Shown here: positions 38,629 through 46,277 of the stretch, one piece after another
Numbering within the stretch: the first letter of the stretch is position 1
How the letters are laid out: each line of letters starts with the position of its first letter
Origin: Phocaeicola paurosaccharolyticus JCM 15092
GTDB taxonomy: Bacteria; Bacteroidota; Bacteroidia; Bacteroidales; Bacteroidaceae
Direction of reading: 5' to 3'
Length of the DNA: 64,000 bases
Assembly (NCBI RefSeq): GCF_000613805.1
Contig: NZ_BAJR01000019.1
Location: 1 to 64,000, forward strand
Translations under genes and position numbers: made by a program
The notes under the pieces: generated by a model
Databases searched by the model: none
What the model was told of the DNA's origin: nothing
Seen by the model: the letters and a program-made list of their open reading frames with translations, nothing else

Positions 38629-39537
38629 TTATTGTAAGAAAGAAAGCATACCCATAGAGAAGTCTTTATTTTCACATAATTTTTTTAGGAATGCTTTGGT
38701 GGCTTGTTTCATATAGCTGTCCTTAATAACATGAAAAGAACCTTGCATATTACATTCGCAATATGCTATAGGAACTGCTACTACATCAGTACAATTAATA
38801 ACGGTTGCTCGCGAGAGAAATGTAACCAATTTGCTCCTTGCAACAAGACGTAAAAGGAAATTTATATCGTTTATTTCAAGGCGTATATCTAAACGAGGCT
38901 GATTAATAGAATCCAAGATATTGTCAAGAGTAGAACGAGCCTGCATACCTTTAGCAGGAAGGCATATTAAATGGTTTTCCAGAGTTCGGAAAGATACATT
39001 CTTTTCTTTAGCTAATATATGATCTTTAGAAACTATAGCACAAAGGGAACTGTCAAATAGTATATGAGATTCAATATTTGCTTTTCCTTCAAGTGGTTTG
39101 TAAGATAAAGCGGCATCAATCTGTCTGTGAATCAACATATCCAATAGCTCTTCCATAGACTTACAATAAATATTTAGTCGTATGCCGGGATAATCTTTCA
39201 TAAATTCCAACACGGTGTCTTGTAGCAAAGGTGAGAAAGTATAGGATGTACCGATATTTATCTCACCACAGTATAGACCTTTTACATCTTGAATATTGTC
39301 TAAACAGGCGTTGGCATCTTGTAATATACGTAAAGCTGAAGGCAATAGTGCATTCCCCATGTCTGTGAGCCACATCTTATGTTTATTTCGCTCGAAAAGT
39401 TTTACGTCTAGCTCTCTTTCAAGTGAAGCAATCTGTTGTGAAAGTGTACTTTGTGTTATGAATAATGTGCGAGCCGCCTCTGAGAAATTGAGTTTTTCGG
39501 CTGTTGTCACAAAATATTTAAGTTGTCTAAGTTCCAT
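38629..39537 (-). CDS. LysR-family transcriptional regulator
   Basis: The 302-residue protein starts with the LysR winged-helix motif (QLKYFVTTAEKLNFSEAART, LFITQSTLSQQIASLERELD) and continues with a periplasmic-binding-like effector domain in the CynR/CysB style. It is encoded 6 bases after the ThrE_2-like gene on the same strand, so it is probably co-transcribed with the exporter and may regulate it. The effector is unknown. Length and HTH are normal. Confidence 0.9.
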   Translation of the reverse strand: MELRQLKYFVTTAEKLNFSEAARTLFITQSTLSQQIASLERELDVKLFERNKHKMWLTDMGNALLPSALRILQDANACLDNIQDVKGLYCGEINIGTSYTFSPLLQDTVLEFMKDYPGIRLNIYCKSMEELLDMLIHRQIDAALSYKPLEGKANIESHILFDSSLCAIVSKDHILAKEKNVSFRTLENHLICLPAKGMQARSTLDNILDSINQPRLDIRLEINDINFLLRLVARSKLVTFLSRATVINCTDVVAVPIAYCECNMQGSFHVIKDSYMKQATKAFLKKLCENKDFSMGMLSFLQ

Positions 39538-39543
39538 ATATTT

Positions 39544-40020
39544 TTATTTAGTTGCCTCAAATGATAGCTTTTTTAAGAAGAATATAGGTAATGAAATGCC
39601 TACTACCATTAAGAAAATTACGCTAAGAGTTATAATTAAGTTGTATCCAAACAAAAAGAAAAAATGGTCAAAATCTTCTTTACCATCTACTCCCATCAAT
39701 CCTATTAATCCTTGTACCATATGATAGGCATACATCCCTGGAATCATAGGAAGTAAAGCAGGGAAGGAGAGGCTTTCAGCAGGACACTTTGCTTTTCCTG
39801 AAATGATAACCGCAAGAAATCCAATGAATAAGGCAGCTATGAAATCGCCACAGATAATGTTCAATCCTACATTTCTCATTAACAAAAATCGTACCACATG
39901 TCCTAATCCGGCAATAATGCCACAATATTTAAGAGATTTTATAGGAGGGTTGCTTATTGTTGCAAAACCAATGGAGGCGATTGCACCATAAATTAGATCT
40001 TCTATCAACGATAGTTCCAT
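39544..40020 (-). CDS. ThrE-type exporter, small membrane subunit (ThrE_2-like)
   Basis: The 158-residue protein has four or five membrane helices (IYGAIASIGFATISNP, GDFIAALFIGFLAVIISG, PGMYAYHMVQGLIGLMG, IITLSVIFLMVVGISLPIFF). The conserved LPMIPGMYAYHMVQG is the second-half motif of threonine/serine exporters, in which the two halves are separate genes in many Bacteroidetes. It should pair with the larger subunit encoded 45 bases upstream to export threonine, serine or related amino acids. The family call is by pattern. Confidence 0.82.
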   Translation of the reverse strand: MELSLIEDLIYGAIASIGFATISNPPIKSLKYCGIIAGLGHVVRFLLMRNVGLNIICGDFIAALFIGFLAVIISGKAKCPAESLSFPALLPMIPGMYAYHMVQGLIGLMGVDGKEDFDHFFFLFGYNLIITLSVIFLMVVGISLPIFFLKKLSFEATK

Positions 40021-40065
40021 AATATCAAAGATTTAATAAATAGTTTCCTAATACGAGTCCGGTAC

Positions 40066-40800
40066 CTAGCAGATAGTCGTTTCTAAAGCCGAGATAAGCC
40101 AAGAAAGTGCACAAATATGGTGCCCGTTAATTAAGTCGCTGAATGCATTTATATATGGGATTCCAGGTACTAAATATAGGACACTCGTAGCAAGGGAAAC
40201 TTCAGGTGTATTCCCAAGTCCGTACATTGATGCACCGCATGATAATACGGAAGAGATACTTGCGGCAAAAATGGTTGCTATGCGTGCATCAATACCAATT
40301 TTGTTAACCAATTCGTGTTTAGTATAGAACCCACTTATTGTAGCAATTAGAACAAAAAACATTGCCCAATAATCACCACCAAATAACCTACAAAAAGATG
40401 CATTAGCTAAACCTGCCATTATTGTCACTATCGCAATATGGCATCTTTTCTTCGATTTGATTTCTTCCAATATTTTATTTGCAGTAGCCACGTCCAATCT
40501 TTCTTCAACCACTCTCCAACTTAATCTGCTCAGTTCTGTGATAGAATAGAAGTTTATCCCCATTGTTCGGCTAACGACACGCACTACCGATTCATCGCCC
40601 ATTGTCAGCATAATTTGAACATGTTTTGGCATAATGGTTATTATTACCTTAATATTGTAGAATTCGGCCATGCGTCCAATATTCGTTTCAGTCCTTAGTG
40701 ACGTTGCTCCTGATGATAGGAGAGTTGTGGCATAATTACTGAAAAAATCAATTGCATGTGTCCTGTTAATAGCTTCTTGTTTATGCAGATTACAAGTCAT
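40066..40800 (-). CDS. ThrE-type threonine/serine exporter, large subunit
   Basis: The roughly 244-residue protein has a soluble N-terminal domain (FSNYATTLLSSGATSLRTET, then NIGRMAEFYN) with the Ser/Gly-rich pattern of the ThrE family, then about five membrane helices from residue 125. The C-terminal LYLVPGIPYINAFSDLINGH is the matching exporter motif. I chose the ATG at 40800, which overlaps the end of the small ORF upstream by 11 bases; the frame upstream starts only with GTG. Together with the ThrE_2-like protein it forms a split amino-acid exporter. The exported amino acid is not shown by the sequence. Confidence 0.82.
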   Translation of the reverse strand: MTCNLHKQEAINRTHAIDFFSNYATTLLSSGATSLRTETNIGRMAEFYNIKVIITIMPKHVQIMLTMGDESVVRVVSRTMGINFYSITELSRLSWRVVEERLDVATANKILEEIKSKKRCHIAIVTIMAGLANASFCRLFGGDYWAMFFVLIATISGFYTKHELVNKIGIDARIATIFAASISSVLSCGASMYGLGNTPEVSLATSVLYLVPGIPYINAFSDLINGHHICALSWLISALETTIC

Positions 40801-40957
40801 CGTCTTCGCCTTCACAAGTATATATACTTTTATGTTCTATTCCAATGATGTGATATTTACTATTTAATGCTATAAATTTACAACATACACTCTTCCCAAA
40901 AGCTAAGATAATAACCATAGCTATAAAAGCCCAAAAAATAATCAATCCAAATTCCAT
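40790..40957 (-). CDS. Small membrane protein overlapping the ThrE start (unannotated)
   Basis: A 55-codon frame begins ATGGAATTTGG at 40957 and ends with TAA at 40790-40792. The product has one N-terminal membrane helix (FGLIIFWAFIAMVIILAFG), a CC pair, and an acidic tail ending EGEDDDL. It overlaps the ThrE start by 11 bases, so the two are probably translationally coupled. It may be a small accessory subunit of the exporter. No family is recognised. Confidence 0.55.
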   Translation of the reverse strand: MEFGLIIFWAFIAMVIILAFGKSVCCKFIALNSKYHIIGIEHKSIYTCEGEDDDL

Positions 40958-40968
40958 ATCTTAAATAC

Positions 40969-41157
40969 TTAACTAATTTCCGCTGCAAAATTACTCTGCA
41001 TATATGCTATGGATTGTTGTTCCTTAATGTTTCTTTCTTTAACTGTTATAGATAAAAACTGCAATTTGGATTTGTTTTCATAGGCTAAATTTAATAAGGA
41101 GTATCGTTTTGCGCTTTTTGTAGAAATATGTTTAATGGAAACTTTTCCAACAGACAT
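40969..41157 (-). CDS. Short hypothetical ORF upstream of the ThrE operon (doubtful)
   Basis: A 62-residue Lys/Ser-rich frame reading SKLQFLSITVKERNIKEQQS in its middle ends 11 bases before the small membrane ORF. A promoter-like TACCTTTT box immediately before its ATG would place the transcript start inside the frame, which argues against translation from that ATG. No family is recognised. It could be leader sequence. Confidence 0.25.
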   Translation of the reverse strand: MSVGKVSIKHISTKSAKRYSLLNLAYENKSKLQFLSITVKERNIKEQQSIAYMQSNFAAEIS

Positions 41158-41377
41158 AAAAGGTATATGACCTATATATGTTTTTTGGCTGATAATAATG
41201 GTTCACAATTTCGTAACGTTAATTGGAACTTTTATTGTTTTGACTTATTAAGAGCTAATGAGTAGAAAAATGTTAACTGTAATGACCTTATTATTAATTA
41301 ATGCTGTCCAATACAACATATTTACACTATTGAGTGTCAGCGTTTTTGTCCTTTAAACGGTACAAAGTTCATTTTGA

Positions 41378-41414
41378 CAAATAGACAAATTTCTACAGGA
41401 AGTTTGTCTATTTG
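41378..41414. other. Hairpin of unknown role
   Basis: Twelve-bp perfect inverted repeat CAAATAGACAAA / TTTGTCTATTTG with a 13-nt loop, followed by CTTTTC on the plus strand. No gene ends near it on either strand. The rest of the spacer 41158-41576 shows nothing recognisable. Confidence 0.45.
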
Positions 41415-41576
41415 CTTTTCAGATATTTGCACGTGCGTGCTGTACCGTAATTTTTAGCTTTTTTCGTACAACCAAAAATAAAATGGAAAATATTGATTTT
41501 GTAGCTGTTACCATACTTGTGTTGCAAAATGGTTTGCAGGAGTAAAGATACGTCTTATTCTTATATTATCATAAAT

Positions 41577-41716
41577 ATCACATTATGATGTGATTGTAAT
41601 CCTGCTTACACACTAATACTATTATGAAATTATCAAAATCATAATAAAATGTGATTCTAATATCTTTTTTAGAAAAAAACACTATATTTGCGATGAAAAT
41701 CACAATAAGATGTGAA
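41577..41716 (+). promoter_or_regulatory. Three HipB operators spaced 61 bp apart
   Basis: Three related 18-base near-palindromes lie at 41577-41594 (ATCACATTATGATGTGAT), 41638-41655 (ATCATAATAAAATGTGAT) and 41699-41716 (ATCACAATAAGATGTGAA). The starts are exactly 61 bases apart. The consensus ATCACA(N6)TGTGAT is typical of an XRE-dimer operator. The third site ends just before the ATG of hipB, so occupancy would block the promoter and translation start region. Repression by the encoded HipB is inferred from position and from HipBA systems. Confidence 0.7.
41683..41690 (+). promoter_or_regulatory. Promoter -7 box of the hip operon
   Basis: TATATTTG matches TAnnTTTG exactly and lies between the second and third operators, 27 bases before the hipB ATG. 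A T-rich stretch upstream (41663-41670) could act as the -33 element. Confidence 0.65.
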
Positions 41717-41717
41717 T

Positions 41718-41948
41718 ATGGATGATAAAATAAAATTATTACGGGTAGCCATTGGCGAGCAGATACGTCTCCGTAGAAAAGAACTTATGATTACGCAACC
41801 AAATTTAGCAGATATTGCTGGTGTTAGTGTCAATACGCTATACAAAATTGAGCGTGGTCAGGCAAATCCTACTATCGAGGTGCTGGGTAAAATTTTGGAT
41901 GTGCTGGGGCTGGAAATTACTGTGGGTGTGAAACAACTAAAATTATAA
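41718..41948 (+). CDS. hipB: HipB-like XRE antitoxin and repressor
   Basis: The 76-residue protein is a compact XRE helix-turn-helix: IRLRRKELMITQPNLADIAG then VSVNTLYKIERGQANPTIEV. I chose the ATG at 41718; the frame also opens with GTG at 41712 inside the third operator. It binds operator DNA and in three-part hip modules represses the operon, alone or with the other proteins. The next gene starts 3 bases after its stop. In HipBST systems HipB is the DNA-binding part but the toxin-neutralising job is taken by HipS. Confidence 0.85.
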   Translation: MDDKIKLLRVAIGEQIRLRRKELMITQPNLADIAGVSVNTLYKIERGQANPTIEVLGKILDVLGLEITVGVKQLKL

Positions 41949-41951
41949 GCA

Positions 41952-42278
41952 ATGCGAAGTGCAAAAGTATATATGAAAGGTCTTGAAGCCGGAACTCTAA
42001 CCGAGAATGATAACGGGAGTTATTCGTTTGAGTATAAACCGGAGTATTTTGCCAATAGCTTGATGCCGGAGGTGAGTTTAACATTGCCTAAAACGCAAAC
42101 GAGGTTTACGAGCGATTATCTGTTCCCGTTCTTCTTTAGTCTGCTATCCGAAGGTGCTAATAAAGAGGCTCAGTGCCGATTGTTGAAGATCGACGAGAAA
42201 GACTATTTCGGACTTCTTCTCGCTACCACATCACACGATACAATAGGAGCAATAACCGTTAAACCGATTGAATTATGA
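41952..42278 (+). CDS. hipS: HipS-like protein (HipA N-terminal subdomain)
   Basis: The 108-residue protein corresponds to the N-terminal subdomain of HipA as a separate gene: MRSAKVYMKGLEAGTLTEND at the start, then PEVSLTLPKTQTRF, then FPFFFSLLSEGANKEAQCRL. In the HipBST module described in enteropathogenic E. coli the equivalent protein is the antitoxin that binds the kinase HipT. Its stop overlaps the start of hipT by 4 bases (ATGA), so the toxin and this partner should be made in step. Assignment by order and subdomain is good; antitoxin activity is inferred. Confidence 0.82.
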   Translation: MRSAKVYMKGLEAGTLTENDNGSYSFEYKPEYFANSLMPEVSLTLPKTQTRFTSDYLFPFFFSLLSEGANKEAQCRLLKIDEKDYFGLLLATTSHDTIGAITVKPIEL

Positions 42279-43280
42279 AACTGACACATTGCCCGTCAAC
42301 CCTTGCGGAAGGGTATGAAACATATTCTCCTATTGCTCTGAGAAATCTTTTTGCAGGGAAAAAAAGTCTCTCATATCCTTCCTTATGATTCTCCCGAGAA
42401 AAACGAAGAGGATAAAGAGAAGTTTATAGAGAATATAGACCAAATTTCAATTTCAGGAGTACAAGACAAAGATGTCTGCATTGTTGAAAGAGGCAAGATA
42501 CGTCTATCGCAAAAAGGAGAACAAAGTACGCATATCTTAAAGCCGATTCCGCTAAGTCGTTTGCGAAGAGTGAATGAAATCCCCGCAAACGAAAATCTAA
42601 CGATGCAGATTGCTTCACAGGTATACGGGATTGAGACCGCCGCCAACGGCTTGTGCTTTTTCAAAACAGGCGAGCCTGCTTATATTACCAAACGTTTTGA
42701 TGTTGGGACGGCAGGTGTAAAGCTACGCAAAGAGGATTTTTCCTCGCTGGCAGGCTTGATGCCTGTAAACGGTGGAGGTAATTATAAATATGAATACAGT
42801 TACGAAGAATTGGCCGAGCTGATACAACGCTATATCCCCGCTTGGCGCATTGAGATTGAGAAGTTTTTTAAGATTGTACTTTTCAACTTTTTATTCTCGA
42901 ACGGCGATGCCCATTTGAAGAATTTCTCTGTTCTCGAAACTTCAAGAGGCGATTTCCGATTGGCGCCCGCTTATGACTTATTGAATACGCACCTGCATGT
43001 TGATGATAGTGATTTTGCTTTGAGTCGAGGGCTGTTTCGTGATGGAGAAAAATCTGAATTTTTGAAATTTAACGGCAAGGCTAACGGTCGTTCCTTCGAA
43101 GCGTTCGCGAAATGTATCGGAGTAAGTGAAAAACGTGTGGCTGAAATATTAACTCAGTTCACTACTCAATATCCATTAACCGAACAACTTATAGAAGCCT
43201 CCTTTCTGCTGCCCGACACTAAGAAAACCTATCTGGCGGAATACCGTCAACGCAGAAATAGGCTCAAGGATATGAAATGA
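42275..43280 (+). pseudogene. hipT: HipT-like Ser/Thr kinase toxin, frameshift in an A7 run
   Basis: The coupled ATG at 42275 opens a frame reading THCPSTLAEGYETYSPIALR then FAGKKSLSYPSL and a stop. The kinase continues in another frame from GKKVSHILPYDSPEKNEEDK onward for about 305 residues. Removing one A from the seven at 42359-42365 joins them. The kinase has QISISGVQDKD (the Ser-containing SIS and loop region), LFNFLFSNGDAHLKNFSVLE with the catalytic Asp and Asn, and LAPAYDLLN with the metal Asp. The shorter frame could also start at TTG 42351. If the indel is real the toxin is off or needs slippage. Confidence 0.75.
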
Positions 43281-43568
43281 GATATTAAAAATTCTATTTT
43301 CTCATTTGCCGAAGGCTTACAATAAATAAAACAAAGTGAATGTTGTCTGAATCGTGAATTAATCTTAGCCAAATTTCCTAATAAAATACAGCCAAATTCC
43401 TGAATATCGTATTCGCACCTATAAATGAGTGTAATCACTATGGCAGATAATGATTACAAGATCACAGTAATAGACTTTCTACTGAATTGTCCTTTTATCT
43501 ATACTTCAAACCTATTAACATTAGAAATAGGGTCAACCATACAATTAATAAATTATAACCTTTCGGGT

Positions 43569-43853
43569 CTAATTTATTACTTGATAATTGTAAATATACC
43601 TGGTAGAATATAGGATGAGGAGCGTTTTACTGAATCCTATTGTATATTGAAAACATTCACATAAGCCCCATAGAAACAGATAAGGCAGAGCCTTTTTCAT
43701 CTCTGCCTTATTACGTTTGCGGTCATAAACCTTTTTGGACTTGTGCACCCCTGCAATACTTACAGGGCGTTGGTGATTCTCAATCTCCGCCAAGCGAGAA
43801 GCCCGCCTATTGGCTTTGATGTAATCACGCTGAGTAAATGTTCTTATTTTCAT
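43569..43853 (-). CDS. Small conserved basic protein of unknown function
   Basis: The 94-residue product starts MKIRTFTQRDYIKANRRASR and holds VHKSKKVYDRKRNKAEMKK, a basic pattern that I recognise from small conserved Bacteroides proteins of unknown function. A near-consensus -7 box on the same strand 23 bases upstream supports expression. The C-terminal part beyond about residue 57 is hydrophobic and unlike the usual ending, so the end may be altered. A nucleic-acid binding role is possible from the charge but is not shown. Confidence 0.55.
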   Translation of the reverse strand: MKIRTFTQRDYIKANRRASRLAEIENHQRPVSIAGVHKSKKVYDRKRNKAEMKKALPYLFLWGLCECFQYTIGFSKTLLILYSTRYIYNYQVIN

Positions 43854-43875
43854 TGTTACATCAATTATTTCATTG

Positions 43876-43883
43876 TAAAGGTA
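43876..43883 (-). promoter_or_regulatory. Promoter -7-like box for the small basic protein
   Basis: On the minus strand the bases read TACCTTTA, one base from the consensus TAnnTTTG, 23 bases before the ATG at 43853. Confidence 0.5.
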
Positions 43884-44327
43884 GTGAATTTATTCTATAG
43901 CAGAAATCTTTAACGCTTAAATTACTTTCAACCTGTTGGTGGTAAATGTTATTAAAAGATTTACGACTTACATGCCCCTAAGTGTTTAACCAATACACAA
44001 ACAAAGAGAAGTCCATTCGTCGTCATTGTACTAATCTAACTCTCTCTTTAGATCCATCCGACTCTGTTTTCCACCAAAGGTGCTACCCTCAAAGTTGCCT
44101 AGGGCAGAGTGCTAGGAGAGATAGGGGCATCTATCATCGGACGAAGGCAGACTTTGAGAGAAATGAGAAAATACAGACGGCTTTCGTGTCGCTTGGTTCA
44201 TCTATGCCGGCAAATCCATTTTTATAAATTGCCAAGCATGTTGCCACAAATATGTACAAATAGAGAGAAGATATAACCTAAAACTAAAGATGTACCTTTT
44301 TTATTATACTTAAGTCCTAAAACCAGT
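43884..44327. other. Intergenic region, no gene seen
   Basis: About 440 bp with no recognised gene. The plus frame at 43982-44227 has no family feature. An alternative frame reading TLFSTKGATLKVA then GRVLGEIGASIIGRRQTLRE, without start, may be a decayed fragment. Confidence 0.4.
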
Positions 44328-44335
44328 TACCTTTG
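44328..44335 (+). promoter_or_regulatory. Promoter -7 box for the small Cys-rich protein
   Basis: TACCTTTG matches the Bacteroidetes -7 consensus exactly, 25 bases before the ATG at 44360. Confidence 0.65.
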
Positions 44336-44359
44336 CAAATGATTTATAATATTTTAGAT

Positions 44360-44545
44360 ATGGAACCGAAGAAATACTCTTGCGTAGAATGCAAAATGCG
44401 ACGCAAATATGAAGAAAATCCAAGATCATTCATTGCAAGATTTTGGCATTGGCATACATCCTTTTGTCCGGGATGGAAAAAATATTATAACAGTTTGTCT
44501 GAAGAAGACAAATCGTTGATGAAAGAGAAATATAATCTCAAATAA
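44360..44545 (+). CDS. Small conserved Cys/Trp-containing protein
   Basis: The 61-residue protein reads EPKKYSCVECKMRRKYEENP, then SFIARFWHWHTSFCPGWKKY, then a short helical tail ending KEKYNLK. CxxC, HWH and a further Cys could bind a metal. Similar small proteins are common as unknown-function genes in Bacteroides. The ATG at 44360 was chosen because the -7 box at 44328-44335 puts the transcript start at about 44343, downstream of the ATG at 44339. Confidence 0.65.
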   Translation: MEPKKYSCVECKMRRKYEENPRSFIARFWHWHTSFCPGWKKYYNSLSEEDKSLMKEKYNLK

Positions 44546-44747
44546 CATTTCTGTGTTATTACAGCTGATACGACCACTCAAATAATTGGTCCCCTTTATC
44601 AGAACCTATTGGTATTTGAAGAATGATACTTCAAAGGAGGTGTTACAAGCTATTGTTTCCAATGGTCTGATGAACTTATGCTTTTATAGAAGTGGTGATC
44701 TTGATTATGCTGGACTTGGTAAATATAAAACAGGTTTCCGAGTTTCG
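44546..44747. other. Intergenic region with a possible gene fragment
   Basis: No complete gene. A plus-strand stretch without start reads SKEVLQAIVSNGLMNLCFYR and then SGDLDYAGLGKYKTGFRVSL before a stop at 44761, overlapping the HTH remnant on the other strand. It looks protein-like but was not recognised. Confidence 0.35.
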
Positions 44748-45023
44748 TTATCTACCTGTTAGTGATAAATTGATGGAAACCAATGCCATCTTACGTCCTT
44801 CATAGACCTTAGGGATGTTGAAACGTTCACAACGAGCCAAAATAGTCTTGCGTCTAATGTGATATTTCTCAGCGATTTCATTGGTAGTGTAGTACTCTGA
44901 ATCTACTTTCTTTTTGCTAAAAGATGGGCGTTTTTTATAGTCAGGAGCTTTGTCAAAAGCCTTCTCGATAGCAGACGCTCTAATAGTAGTTGCAATAAAA
45001 TGGTTTAAGTTGCTGGTAGTTAA
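44748..45023 (-). pseudogene. Remnant of an excisionase-like helix-turn-helix gene
   Basis: A minus-strand open stretch without any start codon encodes IATTIRASAIEKAFDKAPDY, then KKVDSEYYTTNEIAEKYHIR and RKTILARCERFNIPKVYEG. This matches the HTH_17/excisionase-like DNA-binding proteins found beside tyrosine recombinases in Bacteroides conjugative elements. No integrase is present in the window. The missing start and flanking stops indicate a decayed remnant. Confidence 0.5.
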
Positions 45024-45209
45024 TTACTTGCCAATACACTCTATTCACATTCTTAGTTTTCAACACTTTGCATTTTAAAAGCTACGGCAGGTCATTTTAT
45101 TTTCTTCTCAAGAATAGTTGAAAATTCATTGCATTGTATATCAACGCTTTGTAAGTCTTGCTCGTACCTCGGCTTTTGAGGTTGCCTTTTTGCCTTGAAA
45201 CTCTGGGCA

Positions 45210-45217
45210 CAAAGGTA
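45210..45217 (-). promoter_or_regulatory. Promoter -7 box upstream of the HTH remnant
   Basis: On the minus strand the bases read TACCTTTG, an exact -7 consensus, preceded by a T-rich stretch. The region from here to 45023 is a leader of about 190 bases; no other gene lies between 45023 and 45369. Confidence 0.55.
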
Positions 45218-45369
45218 CGAAAATACAAGTAAAAATGAGTAAAATCAAGATGGTATTAACTTATTCGGTTTCGAGAATCAACATGTTCGGTACTTGTACG
45301 GTGTACTATTTAATTATTGATAGTTCGCAATGAACATACAGCAATACATCGTTTATAAATGCATACACT

Positions 45370-46246
45370 CTAATCCTCTTGTTCATAATAGTATGAATAG
45401 TCAATACCCTTCATGAATGTCTTACGATCATCAATCTTATCAGTAAGAGCAGATTCTAGAACTGCTTTATTGGTATACCATCAGCCACACTGCGAGTCAT
45501 AGCATCAAGATAGCTTTTCTAGTTCACCAAACTCCAATCTACACATTTCTTCAAACTTTGCTTCAACATTAGGTCAAGCCATATTCTCGTACTTCTACCG
45601 TTGCCTTCACGAAATGGATGAGCAATATTCATCTCAACATATTTGTCGATAATGTGCTCAAAAGTATCCTCAGGCATTTTGGCAATGTCAATCAATGTTT
45701 GTGGCAAGTATTGCGCCATGGCAATTGGAATCCGCCTTTGGCTATATTCACGGTGCGTATCTGCCCAGCAAAGTCGTACAATCCACCAAAAAGATAAGCA
45801 TGAATCTGCTGCAAACCTTTTATGCTACCCACTTCGATAGTACTAATCATACTACTTTCAAAGAGGGCATAAGCTTTGGATTTACTTCTTCCATCAATCG
45901 TTTAATCACTATTTGTAAACCATGCTACAAAGCGAGAAGCTTTAGTATTTGGAAAACAAGCCGCAATGGCAAGTACACCATCTATGTCAAGAACATCAGT
46001 GAGTCGTCGATTACCATCAGGTGAGAGTCGTTTCAACTGGTTAGTGGCACTAACCACTTCATTCTGCTCGTTCTTTAACTTCGTTTACAGATACTTCCAA
46101 TAGTTACGATTCTTTGTATAATCATATTGTGCATTCAATGCACCTACTATATCGAGTACAGAAAACCACCATTTGGAATTTGTCTCATCCCAAACGGCTC
46201 TTACCTCAAGGTCATCAAAGAATCTTATTGATATTCTTTCTGTCAT
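45370..46246 (-). pseudogene. Decayed BRO-N/Fic-domain protein gene
   Basis: Translating in pieces gives a protein of about 290 residues. The N-terminal BRO/antirepressor domain reads FFDDLEVRAVWDETNSKWWF then SVLDIVGALNAQYDYTKNRN. The linker is followed by a class III-like Fic domain: [38 protein letters not shown] and the catalytic loop [12 protein letters not shown]. The end is KIDDRKTFMKGIDYSYYYEQ. Lesions include TAA after NYWKYL, TAA in NSD*TIDG, a one-base loss near 45723, TAG at 45519-45521 and another base loss near 45469. Intact Fic proteins transfer AMP to targets. Here the gene is clearly dead. It follows RhuM by 31 bases. Confidence 0.85.
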
Positions 46247-46277
46247 ATCTTTTATTATTTCTGATTACAGTTCTTTT

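Noticed and set aside
41378-41414. Hairpin as an intrinsic terminator
   Set aside because: No gene ends nearby on either strand, so it is listed only as a hairpin of unknown role.
42355-42370. Programmed -1 frameshift at A AAA AAG in hipT
   Set aside because: The shift needed to join the two frames is +1 (or -2), not -1, so the classic slippery heptamer does not explain it.
43982-44227. Plus-strand ORF of 81 residues
   Set aside because: No family feature, no promoter box and unusual composition; it looks like a chance frame.
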